64,000 nt of DNA, from NCBI GenBank assembly GCA_021298245.1, contig JAJTDZ010000001.1:62001-126000 (forward strand). The letters run 5' to 3'. Below, one piece after another: positions 1-8,229 of this stretch. The translations under genes were made by a program, and so were the position numbers. The stretch is from Algoriphagus sp. Its GTDB lineage: Bacteria; Bacteroidota; Bacteroidia; Cytophagales; Cyclobacteriaceae. The notes beneath the pieces are model-generated. The model made no database searches. It was given only the letters and a program-made list of their open reading frames with translations, and was not told the DNA's origin. Position 1 is the first letter of the stretch; each line of letters opens with the position of its first letter.

Positions 1-155
1 CCTTTATGATACTATCAGCCATCTTTAGTTCGCCGCTCATGTCAGGGGCCCAATTATTTTTACTTATCGTGTGTATTTTGATAGGGTTAGGTGCAGGTCT
101 ATCGCTCATGGACGCCAGAAAAACCTTTGCCAATAAAAAAAGTAATGATCATTAA
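1..155 (+). CDS. C-terminal end of an integral membrane protein (5' end outside the window)
   Basis: An open frame enters from the left edge (first full codon at position 3) and ends at TAA 153-155, giving about 50 residues. It holds a strongly hydrophobic stretch rich in Leu, Ile and Gly, followed by a short basic polar tail (DARKTF...NKKSNDH). This looks like the last transmembrane helix and cytoplasmic tail of a transporter-like protein. Too little is present to name a family. A hairpin terminator follows within 10 bases, so this is probably the last gene of its transcript. Confidence 0.6.
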   Translation, partial: FMILSAIFSSPLMSGAQLFLLIVCILIGLGAGLSLMDARKTFANKKSNDH

Positions 156-163
156 TCAACTAT

Positions 164-189
164 AAAGGAGGTTTTCGCCTCCTTTTTTT
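164..189 (+). terminator. Rho-independent terminator
   Basis: The 8-bp arms AAAGGAGG (164-171) and CCTCCTTT (178-185) enclose a 6-base loop and run into a T tract. It ends the membrane-protein gene. The next start codon (195) lies only a few bases downstream, so the DUF6526 gene must be read either by readthrough or from a promoter upstream of the hairpin. Confidence 0.85.
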
Positions 190-194
190 ATGCC

Positions 195-632
195 ATGAAA
201 GACCAAAATTTTAAAAATCACGCAAGGTATTCGAAGTTTCACCATTTTTTGATTGCTCCCTTGTCCGCTCTTTATTTCGGTTGGACCTTAGCAAAAATGG
301 ATTTTGCCACGAAAGATTCCTCTTTGCAAAGCATCTATCTTTTTTTAGGTGCCTTCCTTATTTTATTGCTCCCCAACTTAGCTCGGGTCTATGCCTTAAA
401 ACTTCAAAACCGCATCATTTTAAATGAAATGAGGAGTCGTTATTTCCACCTGACAGGAAGTACCTTTGAAGAAAAGGAAAAGAATCTCAAATTAGGTCAA
501 ATTATAGCTTTACGATTTGCTTCTGACGAGGAAATTCTTCCTTTGATGGACAAGGCTATTGCGGAAAAATTACCTGCTAAGGAAATAAAAATGCAAATCA
601 AAAATTGGAGGGGAGATTACATCCGCGTTTAA
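195..632 (+). CDS. DUF6526 family small membrane protein
   Basis: This 145-residue protein starts MKDQNFKNHARY. It has two hydrophobic helices (about residues 19-33 and 47-66) followed by a charged cytoplasmic-looking half that contains the motif IALRFASDEE and a Lys/Glu-rich end. That layout (N-terminal QN-KNH-R motif, two helices, soluble C-terminal half of about 75 residues) matches what I remember of the Bacteroidota family DUF6526, whose function is unknown. It sits directly behind a terminator hairpin and converges on the glycerate kinase gene with a 2-base gap, without a terminator between them. Family assignment is from memory of the pattern and is moderately sure. Confidence 0.65.
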   Translation: MKDQNFKNHARYSKFHHFLIAPLSALYFGWTLAKMDFATKDSSLQSIYLFLGAFLILLLPNLARVYALKLQNRIILNEMRSRYFHLTGSTFEEKEKNLKLGQIIALRFASDEEILPLMDKAIAEKLPAKEIKMQIKNWRGDYIRV

Positions 633-634
633 TT

Positions 635-1744
635 CTATTTACCGAAAACTCCAAATTTTATCCCTTGCTCAAGTAGTTTTTTAAGATTCTTTGCGGCTAT
701 TGCTTTCTTTTGGGGATCAGAAAGGCTTATCTCAGGAAGCTGTAAGTAAACATCAAAATCTTCCCTACCCTCTTCACCAGAAGAGATAAGTCCTATTTTT
801 TTTCCCTCCTGTCTGGCAAATTGTAAAAGGATATGAGAAGCTTTTCCTTGCTTACTCTGTCTGTCGTATTTACCTTCACCCGTCAAGATAAAGTCTGCAT
901 TTTTAATTTTTTCCAACATTCCCACCTTTTCAAAAAAATAAGAGGCACCTACTTCTAGTTGGAGGGGAAAAAAATAAGACAATCCATACGCTATACCCCC
1001 TGCGGCCCCAAAACCTGGTCGATCATTTACTTTTTTCTTTGATTTTGAAGAAAGAAGATCAATAAAGGATTGTGCCTCTTGGGTAAATACATCCATTTCT
1101 GAATATTTCAGGCCCTTTTGAGGTCCAAAAACAGGGATTGCTCCATCTTGACCAAAAAAACAAGAAGTAACATCAGCTAAACACAGAAAACGTAGACGAG
1201 GGACCCGTATTGGGCCTTGGATATGTTTGCATCTTTTTAGTATATCTGCGGAAAAACTGGAAAGCTCACGGCCCTGAGCATCTAAAAATTGATAACCCAA
1301 AGCTTGTAGAATACCTACTCCAAGGTCAATACTCGCACTTCCCCCTAAGCCTAGTACTATCTTTTCAGCTCCCTTGGAAATAGCTGCTTGCACCAAGATT
1401 CCTGTACCGTAAGTTGAGGCTATTCTTGGATTTCTCTCTTCAACAGCTAAGGTGGACAATCCAGAACAAGTGGACACATCCAGATAGGCTGTTTTGGTAT
1501 GTTCCTCCCATCCAAAAAATCCTGCTGCAGGTTTGCCTAGGGCATTGAGCGAAAGGCAGGATACTTTTTCAATTCCCAGCGCATCAATCAACAGCGAACA
1601 GGTACCGTCTCCCCCATCGGCAATGTCTTGTGTCTCCACTTGGACAGATGGCAGTTCTTGGGTAAATAGCTCGTGGATAATAGTAGAAGCTTCTGATGCA
1701 GTCAGCGTGCCTTTGAATGCATTGAGAGCTAGCAATAGCTTCAT
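635..1744 (-). CDS. glxK: Glycerate kinase (GlxK/GarK family)
   Basis: This enzyme phosphorylates D-glycerate with ATP, to 2-phosphoglycerate in this family (class II, PF02595), and feeds glycolysis. The 369 residues are close to the usual 375-380. Family marks are the start LLALNAFKGTL, the block IADGGDGT, the glycine-rich GLGGSASIDLGVG, a DVTSCFFG-type segment followed by FGPQKG, and FILTGEGKYDRQS near the C-terminus. Its ATG overlaps the stop of the upstream GH20-AGCS gene by 4 bases (ATGA), which implies translational coupling. The link between hexosaminidase/symporter and glycerate metabolism is not obvious. A GhrA-like hydroxypyruvate reductase at 30826-31746 could supply glycerate, but it is not adjacent. 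Confidence 0.9.
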   Translation of the reverse strand: MKLLLALNAFKGTLTASEASTIIHELFTQELPSVQVETQDIADGGDGTCSLLIDALGIEKVSCLSLNALGKPAAGFFGWEEHTKTAYLDVSTCSGLSTLAVEERNPRIASTYGTGILVQAAISKGAEKIVLGLGGSASIDLGVGILQALGYQFLDAQGRELSSFSADILKRCKHIQGPIRVPRLRFLCLADVTSCFFGQDGAIPVFGPQKGLKYSEMDVFTQEAQSFIDLLSSKSKKKVNDRPGFGAAGGIAYGLSYFFPLQLEVGASYFFEKVGMLEKIKNADFILTGEGKYDRQSKQGKASHILLQFARQEGKKIGLISSGEEGREDFDVYLQLPEISLSDPQKKAIAAKNLKKLLEQGIKFGVFGK

Positions 1745-4704
1745 TTTTGTTTCATTCGTGCAAAATAATCCTTGGAAGCTGCCTTTACCTTAGGTGCTAG
1801 ATATAATGCAGCAATCATATTGGGAAAGGCCATCACGGCATACATGCCATCTACCAAACTTACCACCAAATCCAAGGAAGCAACAGATCCAACTACAATG
1901 GTAACCAAGTAAAAATAGTTGTAGTACCTTGAACTCTTTGCTCCAAAGAGGTAACTGGCACATTTTTGACCGTAATAGGAATAGGTAAACATGGTAGAAA
2001 GTGCAAATACCAAAGCCGAAATCATCAAGATGTATTTACCCACGACTGGTATTCCCAACTCAAAAGCTTCTATGGTAAGTTTGACCCCATCATTTTCAGA
2101 ATTCTGCCAGACTCCAGTGAGCAAAATGGCAAAAGCGGTAAGAGAACAAACCACCACCGTATCAATAAATGGACCCAACATGGCAATTAAGCCTTCTCGA
2201 ATCGGCTCCTTGGTTTTGGATTGACCATGCACCATGGGAGCAGTACCTAGGCCTGCTTCATTAGAAAAGAGGGATCTTCTGGCTCCAGTGATAATCACCA
2301 TCCCCACTGCACCTCCGAGCACCGCATGACCCGTAAAAGCATCTACTACAATGAGTCGAAATACTTCTGGAATATTTCCAAAGTACTGGAGGATTATAAT
2401 CACTACAGCTAAAAAATAGATACCCACCATAAAAGGAACCATTTTGGATGCAGCGGACGCAATACGCTGAATGCCTCCCAAAATTACCACCGCCGTCAAT
2501 ACCATCATGATAATCCCTACGACCCAACTATTTCTGGTAGATTCTGCAGCAGATTCAGGCTCCAACAATACTTCTTGTATCACCGCTGTCAACTGATTGG
2601 AAGTAAATACAGCCAATAGTCCTATGATTCCCGCGATACAAAAGATATAGGCTAGAAATTTCCATTTCTTCCCCATTCCATGCTCGATAATGTACATGGG
2701 TCCTCCTTGGATTACTCCTGCCGTATCCTTGCCCCGGTACATGATGGATAAGCTGCAGGTATAGTACTTGGTAGCCATGCCCACAAAAGCAGCTACCCAC
2801 ATCCAAAAAAGTGCTCCCGGGCCACCCGTATTGATGGCAATTGCTACACCTGAAATATTCCCAAGTCCTACCGTAGCGGCAATGGCCGACATCAAGGCTT
2901 GTTTGGAAGTAATCTCGCCAGGGGCCAATTTATCCTCATATTTCCCCTTTAATAATTCTATGGCGTGCCCCATTTTGGTGAGGGGCACAAAACCGGAATG
3001 AATAAAAAAAAACAGCCCTCCTCCCAGCAAAACGATCAACAAGGGCCAACCCCATATCCAATTGGAAAAGGAAATGATGGCTGCTTCGATTCCAGATTTT
3101 TCACTCTCTTTCCAAGTGACTTTTGGTGATTTGTAGTATCCAATACCTTGGATGTCCCATCGCTGTCCCTGAAAGGGTATTCGAGAAGAAAATCCTTCCC
3201 AAGACCGAGTTGCTTGTTCGGTCCATCCTATTTCAGCTATCGCTGCCAAGCGAGGGAAAGAAAGGTACTCGATATCTTCCTTGGTAACTACAGTCTCTGA
3301 CCATAGTGGTGCTTCTATTCCTAAAATATTCTCCTTGGAGATTCCCGGCACGTATTGAGCAGGATCCCACAAATAAGCAGAATCCAATTCAACATAGGCT
3401 GCCCAATGTAATCCAATCCTAGAGGTACTATCGTACTGCATATCCAAATAGGCCTTTTTAGCAGGAGAAAAAAGGACCTTACTACCTTGGTTTTTAGCCA
3501 AAAGAGCATTTTCCTCTTTTGCCCAAAACTGGGCCACAGTACCTGGAAGTAATTTAGCTGTAGCAATCTCATCCCATCCCATGTTGGTTTTTCCATGGGA
3601 AGCCACGATGTTTTGAACGCGTTCAACAAAATAGATGTAATCGTCTTTTTCTGTTACATGGGATTCATCTCCTCCAATATGGAAATATGGTCCAGGAGTA
3701 ATTGTAGAAATTTCACGCACCACACTATCTACAAAGGCATAGGTAAGATCTAGCTGAGGAGCAAAAGTACTCCATCCTACCTCAATACCCGTGTAAAGCT
3801 GGGAGGCTTCTGGTTTGGTTAAAGGAAGTTGGTAATCAAGAGGAGTTCGATTGACCGAATCTAAGGCTTGGCCTCTTGGGAGATTAACTCCTGGATTTAA
3901 TTCCGGATAGGAAGCCAGAGCAGAATTGGTATGTCCTGGCATATCTACTTCCGGGACGATGGTGATGTAGCGTGCTGCCGCATAAGCTACCAAGTCTTTG
4001 TATTCCTCTTGGGTATAAAAGCCCCCCTTGGCCCCTCCTACTTGAGTGCTTCCACCAATTTCGGTAAGCTTTGGCCAAGATTTGATTTCTATTCTCCAAC
4101 CTTGATCATCAGTGAGGTGAAGGTGAAGGTAATTTAACTTTAAGGTAGCCATTTGGTCGATGTAGGACTTCACGTTGTCGACCGAAATGAAATGTCTCGC
4201 TACATCCAGCATAGATCCTCTGTAGGCATAGCTAGGAGAATCTTCAATGCTCCCTTGAGGAATTACCCAATCTACCGATTGACTTGTTTTATGCTCAATT
4301 TCTACAGGAAAAAGTTGTAGAAGGGTTTGGATGCCATAAAATATCCCTGCAGCTCCAGAAGAACTTATTTTTACTTCTTTTTCTGAAATTTCAAGCCTAT
4401 ACGCCTCCGTATTCTCTTCGCCAGTCAATTCTAGAATAACATCTCCCCTGTCCTTAGAGACTGGAATAGTATATCCTGTGGCAGGTCGAAGTTGCTCAGC
4501 TAAAAAATTACCAAGATGAGGCAAGTCTTCGTTGGTTCCTACCAGTCGAATACCGGAAGTGCTAGATAAAGTAAATGTACCTGACCCATTGGTGATTTTC
4601 TGCGGCAAGGGAAGCAAGCCTGCATCTGTCAAGGTAGTTGACTTTTGGCAGGAACTCAATAGCATGAAAGTTCCTAAAACAAAGATCCAGCATAGATTTT
4701 TCAT
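1741..4704 (-). CDS. GH20 beta-N-acetylhexosaminidase fused to an AGCS sodium:amino-acid symporter
   Basis: One uninterrupted frame encodes about 987 residues. Residues 1-18 are a lipoprotein signal with lipobox LSSC (Cys19). A GH20b-like domain and a GH20 TIM barrel follow, to about residue 535, with HIGGDE (catalytic pair Asp346-Glu347) and the late block EAPLWSE. After a linker of about seven residues, from about 539 to the end, comes an essentially full-length AGCS (Na+:alanine symporter, PF01235) domain. It opens with SNWIWGWPLL, has the unwound-helix motif GLGNISG, then QGGPMYIIE and FSNEAGLGTAP, and about 11 membrane helices. I chose M7 of the longest frame as start because it directly precedes the signal peptide. 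AGCS has one helix ahead of its LeuT-type core, so its N-terminus should face the periplasm, which is where the hexosaminidase must be. A real fusion is therefore topologically sensible. The alternative is loss of a stop and spacer between two neighbouring genes. Confidence 0.88.
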   Translation of the reverse strand: MKNLCWIFVLGTFMLLSSCQKSTTLTDAGLLPLPQKITNGSGTFTLSSTSGIRLVGTNEDLPHLGNFLAEQLRPATGYTIPVSKDRGDVILELTGEENTEAYRLEISEKEVKISSSGAAGIFYGIQTLLQLFPVEIEHKTSQSVDWVIPQGSIEDSPSYAYRGSMLDVARHFISVDNVKSYIDQMATLKLNYLHLHLTDDQGWRIEIKSWPKLTEIGGSTQVGGAKGGFYTQEEYKDLVAYAAARYITIVPEVDMPGHTNSALASYPELNPGVNLPRGQALDSVNRTPLDYQLPLTKPEASQLYTGIEVGWSTFAPQLDLTYAFVDSVVREISTITPGPYFHIGGDESHVTEKDDYIYFVERVQNIVASHGKTNMGWDEIATAKLLPGTVAQFWAKEENALLAKNQGSKVLFSPAKKAYLDMQYDSTSRIGLHWAAYVELDSAYLWDPAQYVPGISKENILGIEAPLWSETVVTKEDIEYLSFPRLAAIAEIGWTEQATRSWEGFSSRIPFQGQRWDIQGIGYYKSPKVTWKESEKSGIEAAIISFSNWIWGWPLLIVLLGGGLFFFIHSGFVPLTKMGHAIELLKGKYEDKLAPGEITSKQALMSAIAATVGLGNISGVAIAINTGGPGALFWMWVAAFVGMATKYYTCSLSIMYRGKDTAGVIQGGPMYIIEHGMGKKWKFLAYIFCIAGIIGLLAVFTSNQLTAVIQEVLLEPESAAESTRNSWVVGIIMMVLTAVVILGGIQRIASAASKMVPFMVGIYFLAVVIIILQYFGNIPEVFRLIVVDAFTGHAVLGGAVGMVIITGARRSLFSNEAGLGTAPMVHGQSKTKEPIREGLIAMLGPFIDTVVVCSLTAFAILLTGVWQNSENDGVKLTIEAFELGIPVVGKYILMISALVFALSTMFTYSYYGQKCASYLFGAKSSRYYNYFYLVTIVVGSVASLDLVVSLVDGMYAVMAFPNMIAALYLAPKVKAASKDYFARMKQK

Positions 4705-4896
4705 AGGGTGGTTTTTATCCAAACTTAGTTTAAAATCTTAAAAAACACGATGTACCCATCAAAATTTTGGAGCAAGAACCATTATTATAAATCGGCTAAA
4801 CGAAAAAAGAAGGAATTTCTTCCAAATCCTTACTTTTTTCCTTAAAATTAAATCAGTTATCACCCTATGTAATTTTATAACCTAATCTAAAGACCT

Positions 4897-6357
4897 ATGG
4901 GCAAGAAGGAGCCTAATTTGAGCAATTCCAGCAGGAGATCATTTATTAAAGGAGCTACCCTTGGTGTGGCTGGATTTTATTTATTTCCAAGACATGTATT
5001 GGGGGGACCAGGTTTTATTGCTCCCAGCGATAGGTTAAGGGTAGCTTCCATTGGTGCTGGAGGAATGGGATATGGAGATTTGACTGGCGTTCACAAAACT
5101 GGAAAAGTGGATCTTATCGCCCTATGTGACGTAGATGATACCCGCGCTGCCAAAGCCAGAAAAGAACATGAGAAAGCAAACTACTACAAGGACTACAGAA
5201 TTTTATTAGAAAAAGAAGAAAAAAACATAGATGCAGTTACGGTGTCTACGCCAGATCACATGCATGCCGTTCAAGCCATGATGGCCATGAAAATGGGTAA
5301 ACATGTCTATGTGCAAAAGCCCCTTTCCCATGATATTTATGAGGCCAGAATGCTCACCCAAGCAGCGGTGCAGTACAAGGTAGTTACCCAAATGGGAAAT
5401 CAAGGATCTTCAGGAGATGGAGTGCGTCAAATGATAGAATGGTATCAGGCAGGATTGATTGGAGAGGCTACTAAAGTCTGGTCTTGGACCAATAGGCCTG
5501 TTTGGCCGCAAGGAATACCCTGGCCAAGTGTAGGAATAACTCCTCCTGCTGATCTGGATTGGAACCTGTGGCTAGGTACTGCACCTTACAAAGATTACGT
5601 AGGAAATTTGGTGCCATTCAACTGGAGGGGCTGGTGGGACTATGGTACCGGGGCTTTGGGAGATATGGCCTGCCATATCATGGAACCTCCCTTTCGCGTG
5701 TTGGATTTGGGATATCCAATTTCAGCAGAATGCTCTGTAGGGTCGGTGTATGTAGGCGAATTTCAACGAGGTTATTTCCCTGAAAGCTGTCCTCCCTCTT
5801 CCCACATTACCTTAAGATTTGATCGACCAGGAATTGGGGAATTGGAATTTCATTGGATGGATGGAGGAATACAACCCACCCGGCCAGAAGAGTTGGGGCC
5901 TAACGAACAAATGGGTGATGGAGGCAATGGGGTAATCATTGAAGGCACCAAAGGAAAAATGATGTGCTCGACCTACGGTGCAAATCCGCAATTACTTCCT
6001 ACCTCAAAGACAAAGGATATTGCTGTAGCTCCTTCCTTGTACAGGGTGCCTGGAGGTGATCGTGGACATTATGCCAACTGGGTAGATGCTTGTATCGCAG
6101 GATATGGTTCAAAAGAATTTTCGCAGTTGAGCTCTCCTTTCTCCATCGCAGGGCCACTAACCGAATCCGTATTGATGGGTAATCTTGCGATTAGAAGTTT
6201 TGACTACCGCGTTCCTAGAACTGGCTCTACGAATCAATTTGATTATCCAGGCCGAGGTATCAAACTTCTTTGGGACGGTCCCAACATGAATATCACCAAT
6301 TTTGAACCTGCCAATCAATTTGTTAAAAGAGTTTATAGAGAAGGTTTTACTCTTTAA
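4897..6357 (+). CDS. Tat-exported Gfo/Idh/MocA family oxidoreductase
   Basis: This 486-residue NAD(P)-dependent sugar dehydrogenase has a twin-arginine signal (SRRSFIK at 12-18, then a hydrophobic stretch), so it should be folded and loaded with cofactor before export to the periplasm. The Rossmann motif GAGGMG is at 53-58. The family EKP motif appears as QKPLSHD, a common variant in exported Bacteroidota members. WDYGTGALGDMACHI fits the substrate-side conserved region, and the C-terminus (RSFDYRVP, FVKREYR-like FVKRVYR) is complete. The gene stands alone, divergent from the GH20-AGCS gene, and ends at a strong terminator. The substrate is not predictable; relatives oxidise sugars or polyols. 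Confidence 0.88.
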   Translation: MGKKEPNLSNSSRRSFIKGATLGVAGFYLFPRHVLGGPGFIAPSDRLRVASIGAGGMGYGDLTGVHKTGKVDLIALCDVDDTRAAKARKEHEKANYYKDYRILLEKEEKNIDAVTVSTPDHMHAVQAMMAMKMGKHVYVQKPLSHDIYEARMLTQAAVQYKVVTQMGNQGSSGDGVRQMIEWYQAGLIGEATKVWSWTNRPVWPQGIPWPSVGITPPADLDWNLWLGTAPYKDYVGNLVPFNWRGWWDYGTGALGDMACHIMEPPFRVLDLGYPISAECSVGSVYVGEFQRGYFPESCPPSSHITLRFDRPGIGELEFHWMDGGIQPTRPEELGPNEQMGDGGNGVIIEGTKGKMMCSTYGANPQLLPTSKTKDIAVAPSLYRVPGGDRGHYANWVDACIAGYGSKEFSQLSSPFSIAGPLTESVLMGNLAIRSFDYRVPRTGSTNQFDYPGRGIKLLWDGPNMNITNFEPANQFVKRVYREGFTL

Positions 6358-6375
6358 TTAACAGATTATCCCATA

Positions 6376-6408
6376 AAAAAAGCAAGTCCGATATGGACTT
6401 GCTTTTTC
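6376..6408. terminator. Bidirectional terminator between convergent genes
   Basis: The near-perfect hairpin AAAAAGCAAGTCC / GGACTTGCTTTTT has a 5-base loop and A/T tracts on both sides. It can end the Gfo/Idh gene on + and the deoxyhypusine-synthase-like gene on -. Confidence 0.9.
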
Positions 6409-6435
6409 ATGTTAATTCTGATTTCGATCGAGTAG

Positions 6436-7407
6436 TTATTGATCTAAAATGATGGCAAATACCAGAGGTGCAACGATAGTAGCATCCGATTCAATGATGT
6501 ATTTCGGGGTTGCTTTACCAAGTTTTCCCCAAGTAATTTTTTCATTAGGCACAGCTCCGGAATAGGATCCGTAGGAAGTAGTGGAATCAGAAATTTGGCA
6601 AAAGTAACCCCACAATGGGACGTTGGTACGCTGCAAATCTTGGTGCAACATGGGTACCACGCAAATAGGGAAATCTCCCGCTATCCCTCCACCAATTTGA
6701 AAGAATCCCACCTTACTTTCCTCAGTGGCATGAGAAGTATACCACTCCGCTAAAAACATCATATACTCGATGCCACTTTTTACTGTATGTACCTTGGCAA
6801 CGTCTCCAGAGATTACGTGTCCCGCGTACATATTTCCTAAAGTAGAATCTTCCCAACCCGGCACGATTATAGGAAGGTTCTTTTTAGCTGCTTCAAGTAA
6901 CCAACTATTCTTTGGATCGATTTGAAAAGAATCATTCAATTTTCCAGAAAGCAAAATTTTGTAAAAAAACTCGTGAGGAAAATAACGCTCACCCGCTTGA
7001 TCTGCTTTTACCCACTCTGCTAGGATTACATCTTCAATTCTCCTCATGGCCTCCATTTCAGGGATACAGGTATCTGTTACCCGGTTCATGTGACGTTCTA
7101 ACAAGGCCTGCTCTTGTTCTGGGCTAAGTTCTCTGTAGTTGGGTACTCGCTCGTAATAGTCATGGGCCACCAGATTAAACACATCTTCTTCAAGATTAGC
7201 GCCCGTACAAGAGATAATTTGAACTTTATCCTGACGAATCATTTCTGCGAGGGAAATTCCTAATTCTGCGGTAGACATGGCACCTGCAAGGGTGACCATC
7301 ATTTTACCTCCCTCATTCAAATGAGTCTTGTAGCCTTCTGCTGCATCTATCAAGGCTGCAGCATTGAAATGCCTATAATTGTGCTTTAAAAATTCGGTGA
7401 TTTTCAT
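6436..7407 (-). CDS. Deoxyhypusine synthase-like protein (possible homospermidine synthase)
   Basis: This 323-residue protein shows the deoxyhypusine synthase fold signatures: an N-terminal FLKHNYRHFNAAAL, the NAD-binding MVTLAGAMSTAE, SCTGAN, then GWEDSTLGN, FQIGGG, and the block ITWGKL with the lysine that forms the enzyme-imine in the eukaryotic enzyme. Bacteria lack the eIF5A substrate, so the known alternatives are a homospermidine/polyamine aminobutyl transferase or an unknown acceptor. An in-frame ATG 16 codons upstream (7455) lies in the T tract of the preceding terminator, so I use the downstream ATG at 7407, which fits family starts. The gene is followed by a shared terminator. Chemistry is family-based; the acceptor is unknown. 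Confidence 0.85.
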   Translation of the reverse strand: MKITEFLKHNYRHFNAAALIDAAEGYKTHLNEGGKMMVTLAGAMSTAELGISLAEMIRQDKVQIISCTGANLEEDVFNLVAHDYYERVPNYRELSPEQEQALLERHMNRVTDTCIPEMEAMRRIEDVILAEWVKADQAGERYFPHEFFYKILLSGKLNDSFQIDPKNSWLLEAAKKNLPIIVPGWEDSTLGNMYAGHVISGDVAKVHTVKSGIEYMMFLAEWYTSHATEESKVGFFQIGGGIAGDFPICVVPMLHQDLQRTNVPLWGYFCQISDSTTSYGSYSGAVPNEKITWGKLGKATPKYIIESDATIVAPLVFAIILDQ

Positions 7408-7453
7408 AGATGTGGAAGTTTCAATGAGCGACAAAATTACCTCTTTTTTACCC

Positions 7454-7484
7454 ATAAAAAAACCCGGGAACTCCGGGCTTTTGC
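7454..7484 (-). terminator. Rho-independent terminator behind ompH
   Basis: On the minus strand, AAAAGCCCGG - AGTTC - CCGGGTTTTTTT forms a GC-rich hairpin with a T tract directly after the OmpH gene. It also shows that the longest reading of the next gene, starting at 7455, is unlikely. Confidence 0.85.
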
Positions 7485-7502
7485 TGCTCTATTTCTAATC
7501 TT

Positions 7503-8135
7503 TTATTTAATACCAGTAGAATCGTTAGCCACAGCTGCAGAGTCCATAGCAGCAGGATTTGCATTGTATTTTTTATTTAGGCCTTCAATTACACTCTTGG
7601 TAACATCTATTGCATCAGTAGCATACCAAACCGCTCCACCTCTAGTGTAATTAAGGATGATATCGATGCCATTTTCTTTGGCATAATCTTTCATAAATCC
7701 TTGTACCTGCTCATAGACATTATTTAAGAGCTTGGATTCATCGGTAGAAAGTTCCTGCATCAAATTATTTCTGTAGCTAATCAAATTTTGCTCTTTCTGC
7801 ATCAATTCATCTTGCTTGGCTCTAATTTGATTTTGGGTCATGTTGCCACCAGTTTGCTGAAACATGGCCACCTCTTGCTCAAAGCCTTTGGCTCTCGCTT
7901 GAAGATCTAAATCAAGTCTTTTACCTTTCTCGGTAATTTCCTCTGATTTCTTTTTGAAATAATCGTACTTATTGATTACAGAGTCGGTGTAGACAAAAGC
8001 AATCTTGATGTCTCCGGCAGCCACTCGTTCTTCCGAAGAAGCATCAGCACCTGTAGAGTCAGTCTTTTTTGCACAAGAATAAGCGAATACCGCAACTATT
8101 GTCAGTATTCCAAGACGAATCAATCCTTTTTTCAC
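7503..8135 (-). CDS. OmpH/Skp family periplasmic chaperone, lipoprotein
   Basis: This 210-residue protein has an N-terminal signal ending in Cys21 (AYSC), which suggests lipid attachment. The core is typical of Skp/OmpH: a short beta strand (IAFVYTDSVI), a long charged helical hairpin about residues 60-140 (KKKSEEITEKGKRL, EVAMFQQTGG, DELMQKEQNL), then GIDIILNYTRG-A-WYATDAIDVT, which closes the trimerisation body. Family members hold unfolded outer-membrane proteins on the way to BAM. Here it is transcribed alone from its own promoter and ends at a hairpin. The low-complexity tail after about residue 190 is Ala/Ser/Asp rich. Confidence 0.88.
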   Translation of the reverse strand: MKKGLIRLGILTIVAVFAYSCAKKTDSTGADASSEERVAAGDIKIAFVYTDSVINKYDYFKKKSEEITEKGKRLDLDLQARAKGFEQEVAMFQQTGGNMTQNQIRAKQDELMQKEQNLISYRNNLMQELSTDESKLLNNVYEQVQGFMKDYAKENGIDIILNYTRGGAVWYATDAIDVTKSVIEGLNKKYNANPAAMDSAAVANDSTGIK

Positions 8136-8162
8136 TTGAGTAGGGTTATGGTTTTATGCTCG

Positions 8163-8191
8163 CAAAGATAGGTAAAGTATTCATTTTTCAA
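8163..8191 (-). promoter_or_regulatory. Bacteroidota-type promoter for the OmpH gene
   Basis: Read on the minus strand, TTG (8191-8189), an 18-nt spacer and TATCTTTG (8170-8163) match the TTTG / TAnnTTTG pattern of the Bacteroidota primary sigma factor. It lies about 28 nt ahead of the OmpH ATG. Confidence 0.65.
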
Positions 8192-8229
8192 GAACTCCAT
8201 TGGAATTGAAGGAATTCTTTACCATTGCC

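Noticed and set aside
1494-1793. Plus-strand frame opposite the glycerate kinase gene, and many similar opposite-strand frames
   Set aside because: They lie entirely over well-supported genes and show no family motifs or sensible composition.
7408-7455. Longer N-terminus of the deoxyhypusine-synthase-like protein
   Set aside because: The ATG at 7455 is in the T tract of the ompH terminator and the 16 extra residues do not resemble the family. ATG 7407 starts the conserved part.
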